A stretch of 64,000 nt of DNA from Tritrichomonas musculus (taxonomy: Eukaryota > Parabasalia > Tritrichomonadida > Tritrichomonadidae), in NCBI GenBank assembly GCA_039105265.1, contig JAPFFF010000030.1, positions 124,001-188,000 of the forward strand, given 5' to 3'. The notes below the pieces were generated by a model. It had not been told where the DNA came from, did no database searches, and was given only the letters and a program-made list of their open reading frames with translations. Made by a program: the position numbers and the translations under genes. Below are positions 9,309 to 20,060 of this stretch, piece after piece. Numbering within the stretch: the stretch's first letter is position 1; each line of letters starts with the position of its first letter.

Positions 9309-11147
9309 TTATGAGGTAGCCATCTTCAGGTACCTGGCAGATTCCTGTGGGTTGGCCTCAATTCCGTCACCTGCCTTTAGCATGGCCCCGTAGTTGTACA
9401 TTGCCTCCTTCTGGCCCCTGTCGGCAGCCATCTTGTAGTACCGCGCCGCCTCCTGCTTGTCGGGCCCTGCGCCGCCTGCGCCGACGAACAGCGACACTGC
9501 GTAGTCGAACATCGCCTCAATGTGGCCCTCGTCTGCAGCCATCTTGTAGTACCGCGCCGCCTCCTGCTTGTCTGCCGCGACGCCGTGCCCGTAGTCGCGC
9601 ATCATCGCGTAGCTGTACATCGACGGCGCGTGGCCCATGTCAGCCGCCCTCTTCAGCAAGTCCGCCGCGCGCCTCTTGTCCGCCGGCACGCAGTCACCGA
9701 CCTTCAGCCTCATCGCGTACGCGAACATCGCATCGGAGCTGCCCGCCTCGGCGGCCCTCCGCAGGTACACGAGTGACTCCGCGCGCTGATCCTCGCTTCC
9801 GGCTGCGAGCTTCATTGCGTACTCGTACATTGCTGCGGGGTGCCCCTTGTCTGCGGCGGTCCTGAAGTACTGGAGGGACTCGTCAGGCGAGGCAGGGACA
9901 CCATCGCCGCTGTCCATCACCACGGCGTACTCGAACATGCCCTGAAGGTCGCCCTTGCTCGCGGCTGTCTTCAGGTAGCGCGAGCACTCCTTCATGTCGG
10001 CCTGCACGCCGCGGCCCTCGCGCAGCATGCCTGCGTATGCGAGCATCGACTTTGTGTGGCCTGCCTTCGCGGCCTTCTTGTAGTACCTCGCCGCCTCGGC
10101 GCTGTTCTTCGGGATCCCGTCGCCCGCGTCGAGTGCAGACGCGTACTCGTGCATCGCGTTCTTGTCGCCTTCGTCAGCCGATTTCTTCATTGTTTCAGTG
10201 GCTCCGAAGAGGAAGTCGTCGTAGGCCTTGAAGGCATCGCCATCGACAAGAAGCGTGATAAAGGACGGATCTGTTTTCAATTGAGTCATTATTTGGTCGA
10301 ATGTTGGCCTTTTTGAGGGGTTATCTGACCAGCACCTTTCTATCAGTTTTTGGTAGGACATGAATGACATGTTCTTGAATTCTGGGCGTTTCCCTTCTCG
10401 GACTTGCTTAACAATGTCTTTGTCGTCGACAAATTGGAACGGCTTCTCTTTTGTCATGATCTCATATGCTATCATGCCAAATGCGTAGACATCGCCAGCT
10501 TGCGTGTACTCATGATTGGTGAAGTATTCGGGTGGTAGATATAAAACGGTTTCGTGCATTGATAATATCGTTGTAAGGTCGATTTCTTCTTCTTTTGTGG
10601 GTTGATGTGTTTTTTGATCGTTATGGTGAATTTTTGGGAAATATATGTCGGTTACAAAAGGATTTAATTGATTGTCTAATAAAATGTTCTCTGGCTTTAA
10701 ATCGCCATGAATAATGTTGTGGGAATGGAGAAAAGCCATAAATGAGGCTACACCATAGAGAACTATTAATTTCCTAGTTTCATCCCATCTCTCGTCAGGG
10801 GTACCGTCATTCTCTAAATTAATCATATCAGCTATGGATCCTTCTTTAAAATATTGAGTTATGACAACTGGAATAGGTCTTTTTTTAAAGTCAAAAGGAC
10901 TATACCCAATTATCTTTGGCATTGATAAGTTATTTAATCTGGAAACATGCTCTATATCAGATTGTAAGTTATTTTTAATTGTCTCTATGTCGTTATTTTG
11001 ATTCATATAAAGTTTATCATATATTTTGGCAGCATAAACTTTTCCTCTTTGAATGTCTTTGATCCTATAAACTTCTCCAGAGAGTCCGGTTCCAATCTTT
11101 TCTAAAAGATGATATTTTTTTAAGTCAAGCGAAGCTTTATTTGTCAT
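9309..11147 (-). CDS. Protein kinase fused to Sel1 repeats (612 aa)
   Basis: Residues 12-300 form a kinase domain: glycine loop GTGLSGEV (19-26), Lys41 in AAKIY, catalytic loop HGDLKPEN (Asp149), and VTDIYF at the DFG site, where Asp167 is kept but Phe-Gly has become Ile-Tyr. PPEYF replaces APE, and a GDVYAFG segment follows. HGD rather than HRD and the changed DFG leave activity uncertain, though Lys41, Asp149 and Asp167 are all present. From about 320 to the end are eight Sel1-like (TPR-type) repeats plus half a ninth, with the pattern AARYYKMAADEGHIEAMFDYA. Sel1 arrays scaffold protein complexes. The kinase half is AT-rich, while the Sel1 half (9.3-10.25 kb) is strongly GC-rich. No membrane segment is seen. 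The stop is TAAA. This architecture is common in trichomonads. Confidence 0.9.
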   Translation of the reverse strand: MTNKASLDLKKYHLLEKIGTGLSGEVYRIKDIQRGKVYAAKIYDKLYMNQNNDIETIKNNLQSDIEHVSRLNNLSMPKIIGYSPFDFKKRPIPVVITQYFKEGSIADMINLENDGTPDERWDETRKLIVLYGVASFMAFLHSHNIIHGDLKPENILLDNQLNPFVTDIYFPKIHHNDQKTHQPTKEEEIDLTTILSMHETVLYLPPEYFTNHEYTQAGDVYAFGMIAYEIMTKEKPFQFVDDKDIVKQVREGKRPEFKNMSFMSYQKLIERCWSDNPSKRPTFDQIMTQLKTDPSFITLLVDGDAFKAYDDFLFGATETMKKSADEGDKNAMHEYASALDAGDGIPKNSAEAARYYKKAAKAGHTKSMLAYAGMLREGRGVQADMKECSRYLKTAASKGDLQGMFEYAVVMDSGDGVPASPDESLQYFRTAADKGHPAAMYEYAMKLAAGSEDQRAESLVYLRRAAEAGSSDAMFAYAMRLKVGDCVPADKRRAADLLKRAADMGHAPSMYSYAMMRDYGHGVAADKQEAARYYKMAADEGHIEAMFDYAVSLFVGAGGAGPDKQEAARYYKMAADRGQKEAMYNYGAMLKAGDGIEANPQESARYLKMATS

Positions 11148-13056
11148 TTGAAAAAAATAACATTATTAAGTTTTTTTTATTTGAAAAAATAACATTCCAT
11201 TTAATTATTTGATAAAATTTGAATATAGGGTGAATTTTTATTAATTTTATGGTGAAAAATAATAAAAAGTATTTTTTTAGCATTTTTAAAAGTTTAATAA
11301 ATATATTTTTAAAATAAATCAAAAAAAAAGTTTTTTATGAACTTTCATATTTCATAAAATTTATTTCAAATTGAAAAGTTTGTTTATGAGGAAATAACTT
11401 TTTGAAAATAAAAACTAATTCAAATTGTATCTTATTTTCGTTTTCATAATATAATTATTTATGAAATATTTATATTATAATAAAATAAATTTTTTATATT
11501 AATTAAAAATATATTATTTAAATATTAATTTATTTTTAAGATAAGTATATTATTGAAAAAAAAAAAAATAAAATATATCAAATTTCGATCACTTTTATTT
11601 ATTCTCTTAAAAATTTGAGAATTCAATTTAAATTGAATTTTTAACGAATGTATCAAAAAAAAACCTTCAGACGTAATTGGAAATTTATAAAATGTAAAAA
11701 TTGCCGAAATGAAATGTAATTACATAATTTATACAAATCCATTCAATTTTTCGATAAAAAAAAAATGAATAGATTGCATTTTTAAATACTAATATCTAAA
11801 TATAAAATAAACATTTTTTAAATAATAATAATTATTTTATCAAATGAACATTTTATCTATAGGTTTATATAATATTATGATTCTAACTCTTTTATATAGA
11901 GATTTGGTAGGGGGTTTTCATTTGGTAGGGGGGTTTACTCTAAACTATAACTTTATTTTTCAAATTCAACTTTTTATTAACTTTTTCTAAAAAAGTCGTA
12001 TTCCAATTATTTTCACGTAGACGTAATAGTAAAACGTAATTGATTTTTTTTTTCTTGGTCTATTTTATTGAAAAAGTTTGAACAGAACGTAATTTTTTAA
12101 ACCTCCGAAGGGCAAATCGTAATTTCAAAAAAATTGTATTTCGGTATATTTTAATTTTAATATGATAAAAATTATTTATATATTAATAAAATGAATAAAT
12201 TATAAAAAAAAAAAAAAAAAAAATGCATTTTATTTATCTTAATTTAAGTAGTTTCAATAATGATATATATTCCACCTAACCTAGTAATTTCATGAATCAT
12301 TAGCAATTATTTTCAAATATTTATTATCAAATATAATTAAAAGCAGAAAGAGAGAAATAATATTATAAAAGCATTTTAATACCCTGTTTTATGTTATAAT
12401 TTGAATGTTTCACTTCTTTTTTCTTTTTTAAATCATTTCAAAAGCTGTTATCCTTTGATGATTTGATTCTTTATTTGAATTTGAATTTCATTCAAAAAAT
12501 TCAGAAGATAAGATTTTGATTATTCTGAATGTTCTATTCAAAATCTGACCTTCCCTATCAATTTTTTATTAAGAAAGATTTCAAGTCTTTTAATTTGAAA
12601 AAAAAAAAATATTAACTAGTATAATTTTTATTGGTCAAGCAAAATAAAAGTTAAATTTTAAATAAAAAAAAAAAATTGAAAGATATATCTTTTGTTTCTA
12701 AAAAATGCTTTATTTATAAAGAAGAAAAGCTTATTTGAACGAATTTTGCCTATACAATTAAAAGAAAGTGAATATTCATTCATTGAAAAAAATATCATTT
12801 ATCATAATTATGAGATATTCATTAATTATTTTTTTTTTAAGAAATACTGAATTGTAAGGTGTGAATTCAAACTGATCATATTTAAAAAAAAGGATTGAGA
12901 AAATGAAATGAAATGATGATTTGAAATAGGACATTTCATTTCATCAAAGGTGTTTAAAATTGAAAAAGCAGGTGAATGACTTTTTGAATTGAACTTTTTG
13001 AAAAGAGAAATTTAAAAAAAAAAGAAATTTAGAAAAATAAAAGTTGTGAAGCATAG
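11148..13056. other. 1.9-kb AT-rich spacer with short repeated phrases
   Basis: No sustained coding frame on either strand. Notable short phrases: TTTGGTAGGGGG twice in tandem at about 11901-11935; ACGTAAT or CGTAAT about five times between 11671 and 12122; and two ACTTTTTGA motifs at about 12978-13002, 55-80 bp before the Myb ATG, which may be promoter elements. Long A runs occur near 12208. Confidence 0.5.
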
Positions 13057-13599
13057 ATGGAACAACAATTTCAAGATTACAAAAAATGCATTTCACCTTC
13101 ACAAGAATCGACTACATTAAGAAAAAGATTCACAGAAGAAGAGGACAATATTTTAAAACATGTAATTCAAACTCTTGGAATCCGTAATTGGTCTGAAGTT
13201 GCAAAATATTTACCAGGAAGATCTGGTCGACAATGTCGTGATCGTTACAATAATTATTTATTTAAAGATATTTCATTTCGTCCTTGGACTAATGAAGAAG
13301 ATGAAATTATAATGAGAAAATATTTAATATTTGGAAATCATTGGTCAAAAATTTCAACATTTCTTGATGGAAGATCAGGAAACAATGTTAAAAATAGGTG
13401 GCATAAATATTTATCTAAAAGATATGGTGATTTTTTATCAAAACTAAAATTTATTAGTCCTGTATATCAAGGACCTATTGCAACTAAACCTGTTATTCAA
13501 ATTCCTCCACCTCCCCCAATTCCAATCATGAATTTTTTTCCTCAACCAAAGCAATATGCAATACAAGTAACGTATTTATTTAATGAACCATTTTATTAA
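13057..13599 (+). CDS. R2R3 Myb-type DNA-binding protein (180 aa)
   Basis: Two Myb repeats fill the N-terminal two thirds. R2 spans about 22-70 (first Trp replaced by Phe25, then Trp45) with recognition helix GRSGRQCRDRYNNYL. R3 spans about 73-121 with Trp77, Trp96 and Trp115 and helix GRSGNNVKNRWHKYL. The C-terminal 60 residues are Pro-rich (PPPPPIPIMNFFPQP). Proteins of this size and layout act as sequence-specific transcription factors in trichomonads, some binding core promoter or iron-response elements; the target here is unknown. The ATG is the first in frame. It is preceded by a paired ACTTTTTGA motif. Confidence 0.9.
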   Translation: MEQQFQDYKKCISPSQESTTLRKRFTEEEDNILKHVIQTLGIRNWSEVAKYLPGRSGRQCRDRYNNYLFKDISFRPWTNEEDEIIMRKYLIFGNHWSKISTFLDGRSGNNVKNRWHKYLSKRYGDFLSKLKFISPVYQGPIATKPVIQIPPPPPIPIMNFFPQPKQYAIQVTYLFNEPFY

Positions 13600-14048
13600 T
13601 AATATGTTTATAATTATTTAGCTTTTGTTGCATTATGACTTTTTGATTGAAATTTTCTCCATTCAAAAAAAAAAAAATAATGCACCTAATAGTTTAATAT
13701 GAATTTATATTTTATGTATGTTTCTTATTCATTAACAATATATTGATATTAAACGTTTACCATGCAAAATTAATTTAAATATTATTATGATATTTTTAAA
13801 AAAAAAAAATATTTTCTTTATAAGAAATCTAATATATATTAAATAAAATGAGCTTATTTTTTATAAATAATAAAAAAAACAAAATAATAATTTCAATACA
13901 AATGAATGCTCCGTTGAATACAATTGAATATGTTTGAATTTTGTCAGATATTTATCTCAAAAAATAAAGATAAAAATAAAGAAAAAGTTTCTCACATATA
14001 TAAAAAATAAAGAAAACTTTCACATCACCTCACTTTAATAAATAAACC
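13600..14048. other. AT-rich intergenic spacer
   Basis: Homopolymer-rich AT sequence between convergent genes. I see nothing coding in it. Confidence 0.6.
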
Positions 14049-15701
14049 TTATTCAGCTTCGACAGATCTAATGAAGTCGTCCTGGAATGGGTCGTCTGGA
14101 GCCTTGTTGTACAGCGGGTTCTGCTGGTTGAATTCGGTATCGTTTGTCTCCTGCAAGTTGATGTCGTCGTCGATGAGGTTCATCCTGTGTCGCCTGATTA
14201 GGAAGAATGCCGCGAGTGCTGCAGCTGCGACAGCTGCAGCAGCCCCGCCTGCGATGCCCGCGATGAGAGGGATGTTTGGCCCTCCCTTCTCCTTCGTTGT
14301 TGAGTCTGGCCCGATGAGCGGAATGCCGGCTGTCTCGCTGTAGGCGTCTGTCTGCTCTGGCACGTCTGTCTGCGCGGGCGACCTCGACCTCGACGCTGCT
14401 GCAGAAGGGGACTGCGTTGCTGCTGGTGTTTCCGTTGGCGACCTGCTCAAGGACTGTGCTGGCGTGTACGTTGCGTATGGCGTCGGCGGTGGCACGATTG
14501 GCGGCGGTGTCTTTGGCATCACGCCTCTGCAGTCGCCGAGGAAGAGCTGCGTGATTCCCTGCGTGCGCCTCTCTGCGTCTGTTCCCGGATCTATGATATC
14601 CACCTCGTCGTAGCGCACGCCTGCGAGCTGGCTCGTCTCCACCTCAGCGACGGAGTTTCTGAGCGTTGCGACGAGCGTGTCGCCGCGCTGGCACGTGATG
14701 AGCTTGTCGTTTTTGTTCTGGAAAGTGATGCCGTAGAAGAAGAAGTGGTCGATCGTGATTGCCTTCTTCCTGATGTGGATGACGCCTGGCGGGGCGCCTT
14801 TTTCAAGGCCAGTTGTAACCGTCACGTTGACGATGTTGCAGTATGAAATGTCAACGTCCGCGTTGAGGCTCGTGAAGCTCGTGATGAAGCCGCCAACTTG
14901 GTTCACAATTGTCTGGAACTTGAAGAAGCCCGATTCAGCCTGCCTGTACTCGAGGCTCGCGCAGAAAATGGACCTGCCCGTCGTGGAGTTGATGTTGGAC
15001 GATGCAATCGAGCTGTATTCCCCCTTCGAGTGGAGGTCGAACTGCGCGCCCTTTGTGCTCGTGAATCCGCTGCCTGGGCAGTTGAGAGTAGAGCTGTAGT
15101 TGAGCTGGAGGTCTTGCGCTGCAACAAGAGCAGCGCTTCCGTATTCGCGTGCGCTGCATGACGAGTAGCAGCAGTAGTGGGAGTGGAATTTGAGGCAATC
15201 TCTTCTGAAGGGATCAACTGCTGGTGCCGACCATTCGGCGGCTGCAAAAATGGCCCCGCCTTCGTTACCTGTAAAACTCTTGAAAAAAGTGCCAAAGACG
15301 ATTAATGAACCTAATTCGCAACCAAAAAATATGGCACCACCAGAATCAGAACCTTCGAGGTGGTGTCCTTCAAAGTTGCAGTCTAATACATAGGCATCGA
15401 AGCCTTTCTGAGTAAATTGAGCTTGGCATTCTAATGCTGTTTGATTTGTATAATTATCGAAACGACATGGAATTGCACTGCTTCTAAAAACAAGTGGGGT
15501 GCGCATATATCTAATAAAACTGGATTTGGATATTTTGACTTTGCCTTGGTACGATTGTGAGTAAAGAAAAGATGAGAAAAAATTACGAGTGGAAAATCGA
15601 TCAATATTAATGGTTGAAATCTCATGAAAGTGTTGAGAAAACATTAGCATGGGCGAGGATGCTAAATGAGATGCAACAAGGGCAGTTAAAGTTAAATTCA
15701 T
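14049..15701 (-). CDS. Pmp-like surface protein with C-terminal anchor and NPLY tail (550 aa)
   Basis: The N-terminus (MNLTLTALVASHLASSPM) looks like a short signal peptide. The start is ATG 15701; an in-frame TTG three bases earlier is ignored. The ectodomain has Gly-Gly-Ala-Ile motifs (SDSGGAIFFG, NEGGAIFAAA), many cysteines and NxS/T sites, as in the polymorphic-membrane-protein-like beta-helix families of trichomonads. A Pro/Ser/Thr-rich stalk follows (residues about 395-460, PPPIVPPPTPYATYTP onward), then a transmembrane helix at about 475-502 rich in Ala and ending RRHR. The 44-residue cytoplasmic tail contains NPLY (528-531), a classic NPxY endocytosis or adaptor motif. The first 150 codons are AT-rich and the remainder is GC-rich. 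Probable role: surface adhesin or receptor; the ligand is unknown. Confidence 0.8.
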   Translation of the reverse strand: MNLTLTALVASHLASSPMLMFSQHFHEISTINIDRFSTRNFFSSFLYSQSYQGKVKISKSSFIRYMRTPLVFRSSAIPCRFDNYTNQTALECQAQFTQKGFDAYVLDCNFEGHHLEGSDSGGAIFFGCELGSLIVFGTFFKSFTGNEGGAIFAAAEWSAPAVDPFRRDCLKFHSHYCCYSSCSAREYGSAALVAAQDLQLNYSSTLNCPGSGFTSTKGAQFDLHSKGEYSSIASSNINSTTGRSIFCASLEYRQAESGFFKFQTIVNQVGGFITSFTSLNADVDISYCNIVNVTVTTGLEKGAPPGVIHIRKKAITIDHFFFYGITFQNKNDKLITCQRGDTLVATLRNSVAEVETSQLAGVRYDEVDIIDPGTDAERRTQGITQLFLGDCRGVMPKTPPPIVPPPTPYATYTPAQSLSRSPTETPAATQSPSAAASRSRSPAQTDVPEQTDAYSETAGIPLIGPDSTTKEKGGPNIPLIAGIAGGAAAAVAAAALAAFFLIRRHRMNLIDDDINLQETNDTEFNQQNPLYNKAPDDPFQDDFIRSVEAE

Positions 15702-17003
15702 CAAAAATAAAAAATATTTATTATCTGTAATTGAAAAAAAATGAATTGAATTATTTCAAGGGTTCAGCAATATTTATTCAAAAATTTAAACTTTTTGACA
15801 AATTTTCTAAATTATTTATATTGAAAAAAAATGGTTCAGAAAAGTTAAGTGAAAATATTTATAGATAATTGAATATAATACAAAAATTTGAATCATTATT
15901 CAATATAAAAATATAAAAATATCCCAGAGAAAATTACCTAAATTCCTATTAAAAAAATATAATTATAATATTCATTTTATTTAAATGTTAATTAACAAAC
16001 TAAATATTCAATATCTGTAATGTTGGTATCATTTCAGATATGCTTTAATAAATTTTTTAGTTCATAAATATTTATAATTTTTAATAATATTCATATTTAG
16101 TTTAATTTTAATAAAACGAAAGATTTTATTATATTATTTTTTATTGTTTTCAAATATTTATTGTATTGAAAACAATATATATTAGTATATTGGGAAATAA
16201 CTAAAATTTATTTATTAATTAATTTAATAATATTTATTAATAACAATATTATCCTAAAAATAATAAAGTATCACATATTCTGTCATATATTTAATAAGAT
16301 ACAATCGGTTTAAAACGATTAATACATAATAAAAAATAATATAAACAATATATTATTATATAATATGAATATATAAAGATAACTCATTTTTTGCTATTTA
16401 TCTTGAGTTAAATGTTTTATTACCAATGTGGAAATAAACAAATGTTTCAATGCTTTTTGTATTGTATTTTAATTGCACATAATGGCATCAACTGGGTAGT
16501 GTTCTGCCAATAATGTTGATGTACTAATCTTTTGTAAAGAAAATTCTATCTAACAATATTGTTTAATAGAATGGTTATAAGATATCTAATTTATTGTGCA
16601 AAAAAGTAAATGCTTGAATTTATTGAATTACCCAATTATTTATTATAGAGTAAACTTTACTTAAATAGTTAAAATATCTAAATTGTAATCAATATTAGTA
16701 AAAAAAAGTTTTGACAATTGATATCGATTAATGAAATAGTATTATAAAATGATCAACTCATAAAACCACAATTTTTTTTCTCATTTGGAAACATTCAATT
16801 TACATTGAAAAAATCAAATCAATTTTTCAACATTGTTATTCTATTTACAAATTATAAATAAAATTCCAAAATAATGAATTAAATCTTAAATATATATTTA
16901 TATATATATTTACTTAAATAATATTAAGATACAATCATTTTTTAAAATATCTATCAAAAAGTTAGAGTAAAATTTTTCTACAAAAAACTACAATTTTTTA
17001 ACT
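15702..17003. other. 1.3-kb AT-rich spacer between divergent genes
   Basis: It separates the surface-protein gene (minus strand) from the RRM-RCC1 gene (plus strand), so both promoters should lie here. Two copies of the TCAAAAAGTT phrase occur: about 90 bp upstream of 15701, reading toward that gene, and at about 16955, about 50 bp before ATG 17004. No coding frame is seen. Confidence 0.5.
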
Positions 17004-19850
17004 ATGTCTACGCAAATATATATTCTGGTTCAAGATCTACCAACGAATGTAAATCCAAAACCATTTAGTATTAGTACTATTGATAAATCAGTTATTATTT
17101 CAATGTTCAAAGATTATGCTGACAACCCTATTTTTGATGTACAAATATTCACAAATATTAATATTTATGGTACCGCATTTGCATATGCATTAGTTTCATT
17201 TGATGATATTAATAAAGCAATTGATGCAATATCTCATTTACAATATACAAAGATATACGATAAAGAAATTCACCTTAAATTATGGAATGATGAAACAAAA
17301 AATATATATTTTAGTGGCGAAGGGAAAATTTTAATTCAAAATCTTCCCAAATCTATTACCGAATCAGACCTGGACTCTACTTTGTCGGATATTGGCGATG
17401 TTATAGATTGTGTGATACCTAAATATGATAAAAAATCTCTTTCCTATGCAATTATTCAGTTCAGGGATCCAGAAATAGCTAACGAAGTTTGTGAACGGTT
17501 GGATCGTTCTGAATTTAACGGTCAACTTGTCAGAATATCAAAATTTGTCCAAAAGAAGACTGAAAGCATTGAAGATTTCATGACAAACTGGCAAGAGTTG
17601 CTCACTTTTTCAGGTAAAAACAATTTCAACCAACTTTCCTTTCAAAAAGTGGAAAATATATTTCCGCCGATAAGCTTTCCCATTCAATTTAGATCCGTAT
17701 CGTATTCTATATACGGTGAGCACTCTGTGATGATCACCGAGGGTGGCACAGCCTGGGCGGTTGGTCTCAAATCTGATTCAGAAATAATTCATTCAAAAAG
17801 TAGCGAAATTGAATGCGGAAGAATGGTTTCTCTCAAAATTTCAGATGAAATCTTTTTGAGTCAATTTGCGTCAGCTGTCTGCGGGGATGACTACACGCTC
17901 TACCTCTGCCTGCCGACGCCCGAAATCGACACGAAGAACAGAATGTTTCTCGTTATCAGCACGCACAGAAAAAGTGGTGAAAAAGTGACAGTTCTAAATT
18001 CTGAGGAGCATGTTCCGTGTGCCATCTATGGCGGCAGCTGCATGTGCGCTGCGATAGACACATCGGGCACAGTGATGCTAGTGAACACAAAAAGTGACAA
18101 CGCATCTCTATCGTTCGCCTTTCTGCCGGGCAGCGAGCAGGCCGTCAAGGTCGCCTTCCAGCAGGACAAGGTGATCGCCCTATCGTCCACGGGGCACCTC
18201 TACGAGTGCACCGTGCCAGACAATGCTGACGAAGCTGACTTCACAATCATCAGTGAAGTCTCGCCGGTCATGTTCAGCGACGTCTCAGGCACGCACGGGC
18301 ACTGCATCGCGGTGACGACTGCCGGCGACGTGTTTGTGCGCGGCGCAAACGAGATGGGCTGCCTGGGACTGAAGGACCACACTGACAAGTCCGTGTTTAC
18401 GCGCGTTAAGAAATTTCAGGGGAACATCGCATCGGCGTCGGCTGGCTTCGACCACTCGCTCTTCATCGCGAGGGAGGGGAAAGTCTACGCGTGCGGAAGC
18501 AACAGAAACGGGCAGATGATGATTAAGACAAAGCCGAGGCAGGACGGATACTGGGTGCCGATGATCACTGGAGTTTCAAACGCGTCATATGCAATTGCAG
18601 GAAACGGACTCTCTGTCGCATTCATAAACAGCACGCCGCCGAAGAACTCGCCAAACATGGCAGTCGACTTGCGCAGAGTCACATTCACACAGAGAAAGGC
18701 AAGAAAGATGAAAAAAGCCAGCAACGAAGAAGCAAGCTCTCATCAAAATCTGAGTAAAAGCGCCGTAATCCCTTCCGCCAGCAGAGGCATTGAGCCTGAA
18801 AGTTCTGTCTTTGAAAGCGATGGTGATGCTGAAATCTCTGTGTCTGGCAGCGACGGCCGCTCTGATGGTGGTGCAGATAGAAGTGGCAGTGGCGATCGGT
18901 TGGCAGAGAGGCTTCTCGTTGATGAAATCGGGCGCGAAGTTGAGCAGATTGACAGAATTCTGGACGATGAGAGGAAGCTCATCATGCAGCTATTTGATCT
19001 GAGCAGGTCCCTCTCAGCCGCGTTCAGCAATGCAGTTCCAATGCTCTGCAATGTGGCTGGCCTTGATGCGAGCTCGCTTGAAGTCAGCGAGAGTGCAGCA
19101 CGCGGCAACCCTTTCATTGCAGGCGTGTCAGGCACTCTCAAGTTCAGCGGCAGAGCACCAGACGCGCTGAGTGTTCTCACTGAGCAACAGTGGGACGCCG
19201 GCACTGCAAAGCTTGTCGAGTTCCTCCCTTCTGCCCTTGTTCCAATGCGCGTTGTCGACATCAGCATGGCCGATCTCCTCGGAAGAAGCCTCAGGCAGCT
19301 TCCAGACGGCCGTCCGATGGCTGTCAGCTTTCTGTGGGAGCTGACTCAGCCGAGAGGGAATAGGAGAACGACGCCAGGCTTCCCGATTTCTGTCTTCCAG
19401 ATCGCCTCGTCGCGCGGCGTGCTGATTGTGCTGAACAGCGAGGAAATCGCTTGCAACGCAGAGTTTGACTATGCACAGGCAGACGTCATCGAGAGCCCTG
19501 GTCTTTTGATGCTGAAGAGGTTCTTCATTTCGCACTCTTTCATCGGGAAGAAAGTGCAGAGGTTCGATGAGAAGCTGGATCCTCTGTTTGGCCAGACGTT
19601 TGACTTCGTGGACATTTTGAACAGCCGCCTGACGAAGGACGGAAAAGAAGCGTATTTCTATGAGCTAATTGAATCAGTAATTGGCCAGTCGACAATAAAC
19701 TTCAAGCCAATGAAGAATAAGAAATTGAAGTGGAACAGACGGCCTCTCTCTGTCAAGCAGGTCTGCAGCGCTGCTTTCGAAGTGCTCTCACTAAGGCTGG
19801 TCAGTGAACATCTCTTTGATGAAACCGGCAATGAGGAAAACTTTGCTTAA
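17004..19850 (+). CDS. RRM-RCC1 fusion protein (948 aa)
   Basis: Residues about 5-95 and 107-180 are two RNA-recognition motifs; the second shows RNP2-like KILIQNLP and RNP1-like LSYAIIQF, the first FAYALVSF. From about 225 to 540 is an RCC1-like beta-propeller region, with blades such as GDVFVRGANEMGCLGL and GKVYACGSNRNGQMM. A Ser/Gly/Asp-rich acidic linker (about 575-640) leads to a helical segment and a C-terminal domain I cannot name. RRMs bind single-stranded RNA; RCC1 folds act in Ran exchange or as general adaptors. The combination suggests an RNA-binding adaptor, but the function is inferred. Codons are AT-rich up to about 17.87 kb and GC-rich after that. The stop is TAAG. Confidence 0.8.
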   Translation: MSTQIYILVQDLPTNVNPKPFSISTIDKSVIISMFKDYADNPIFDVQIFTNINIYGTAFAYALVSFDDINKAIDAISHLQYTKIYDKEIHLKLWNDETKNIYFSGEGKILIQNLPKSITESDLDSTLSDIGDVIDCVIPKYDKKSLSYAIIQFRDPEIANEVCERLDRSEFNGQLVRISKFVQKKTESIEDFMTNWQELLTFSGKNNFNQLSFQKVENIFPPISFPIQFRSVSYSIYGEHSVMITEGGTAWAVGLKSDSEIIHSKSSEIECGRMVSLKISDEIFLSQFASAVCGDDYTLYLCLPTPEIDTKNRMFLVISTHRKSGEKVTVLNSEEHVPCAIYGGSCMCAAIDTSGTVMLVNTKSDNASLSFAFLPGSEQAVKVAFQQDKVIALSSTGHLYECTVPDNADEADFTIISEVSPVMFSDVSGTHGHCIAVTTAGDVFVRGANEMGCLGLKDHTDKSVFTRVKKFQGNIASASAGFDHSLFIAREGKVYACGSNRNGQMMIKTKPRQDGYWVPMITGVSNASYAIAGNGLSVAFINSTPPKNSPNMAVDLRRVTFTQRKARKMKKASNEEASSHQNLSKSAVIPSASRGIEPESSVFESDGDAEISVSGSDGRSDGGADRSGSGDRLAERLLVDEIGREVEQIDRILDDERKLIMQLFDLSRSLSAAFSNAVPMLCNVAGLDASSLEVSESAARGNPFIAGVSGTLKFSGRAPDALSVLTEQQWDAGTAKLVEFLPSALVPMRVVDISMADLLGRSLRQLPDGRPMAVSFLWELTQPRGNRRTTPGFPISVFQIASSRGVLIVLNSEEIACNAEFDYAQADVIESPGLLMLKRFFISHSFIGKKVQRFDEKLDPLFGQTFDFVDILNSRLTKDGKEAYFYELIESVIGQSTINFKPMKNKKLKWNRRPLSVKQVCSAAFEVLSLRLVSEHLFDETGNEENFA

Positions 19851-20060
19851 GGAAATAACAAATTCATGATTATTTTGCTTTGAATCAACTCGAAGCAGAA
19901 CAATTTATTTGTCATAAGCAAAACCAGACAGAAGCAAAGACTATTTTTTTCTATTAATCAAATGTACACTTATATATGCTACTTCAGATTATAATGAAAA
20001 AAATTATAAGAAATTAATTATGAATTATTTTATTAAATGGTTAAACTAGATGAGCGCATT

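Noticed and set aside
9347-10316. Long plus-strand frames across the Sel1 region
   Set aside because: They are antisense shadows of the GC-rich kinase-Sel1 gene, arginine/proline-rich with no domain; the minus strand gives clear repeats.
14071-15393. Several open frames opposite and alongside the surface-protein gene
   Set aside because: GC-rich coding sequence has few chance stops; none of these frames shows a domain, and the minus-strand frame has signal peptide, stalk, membrane helix and tail.
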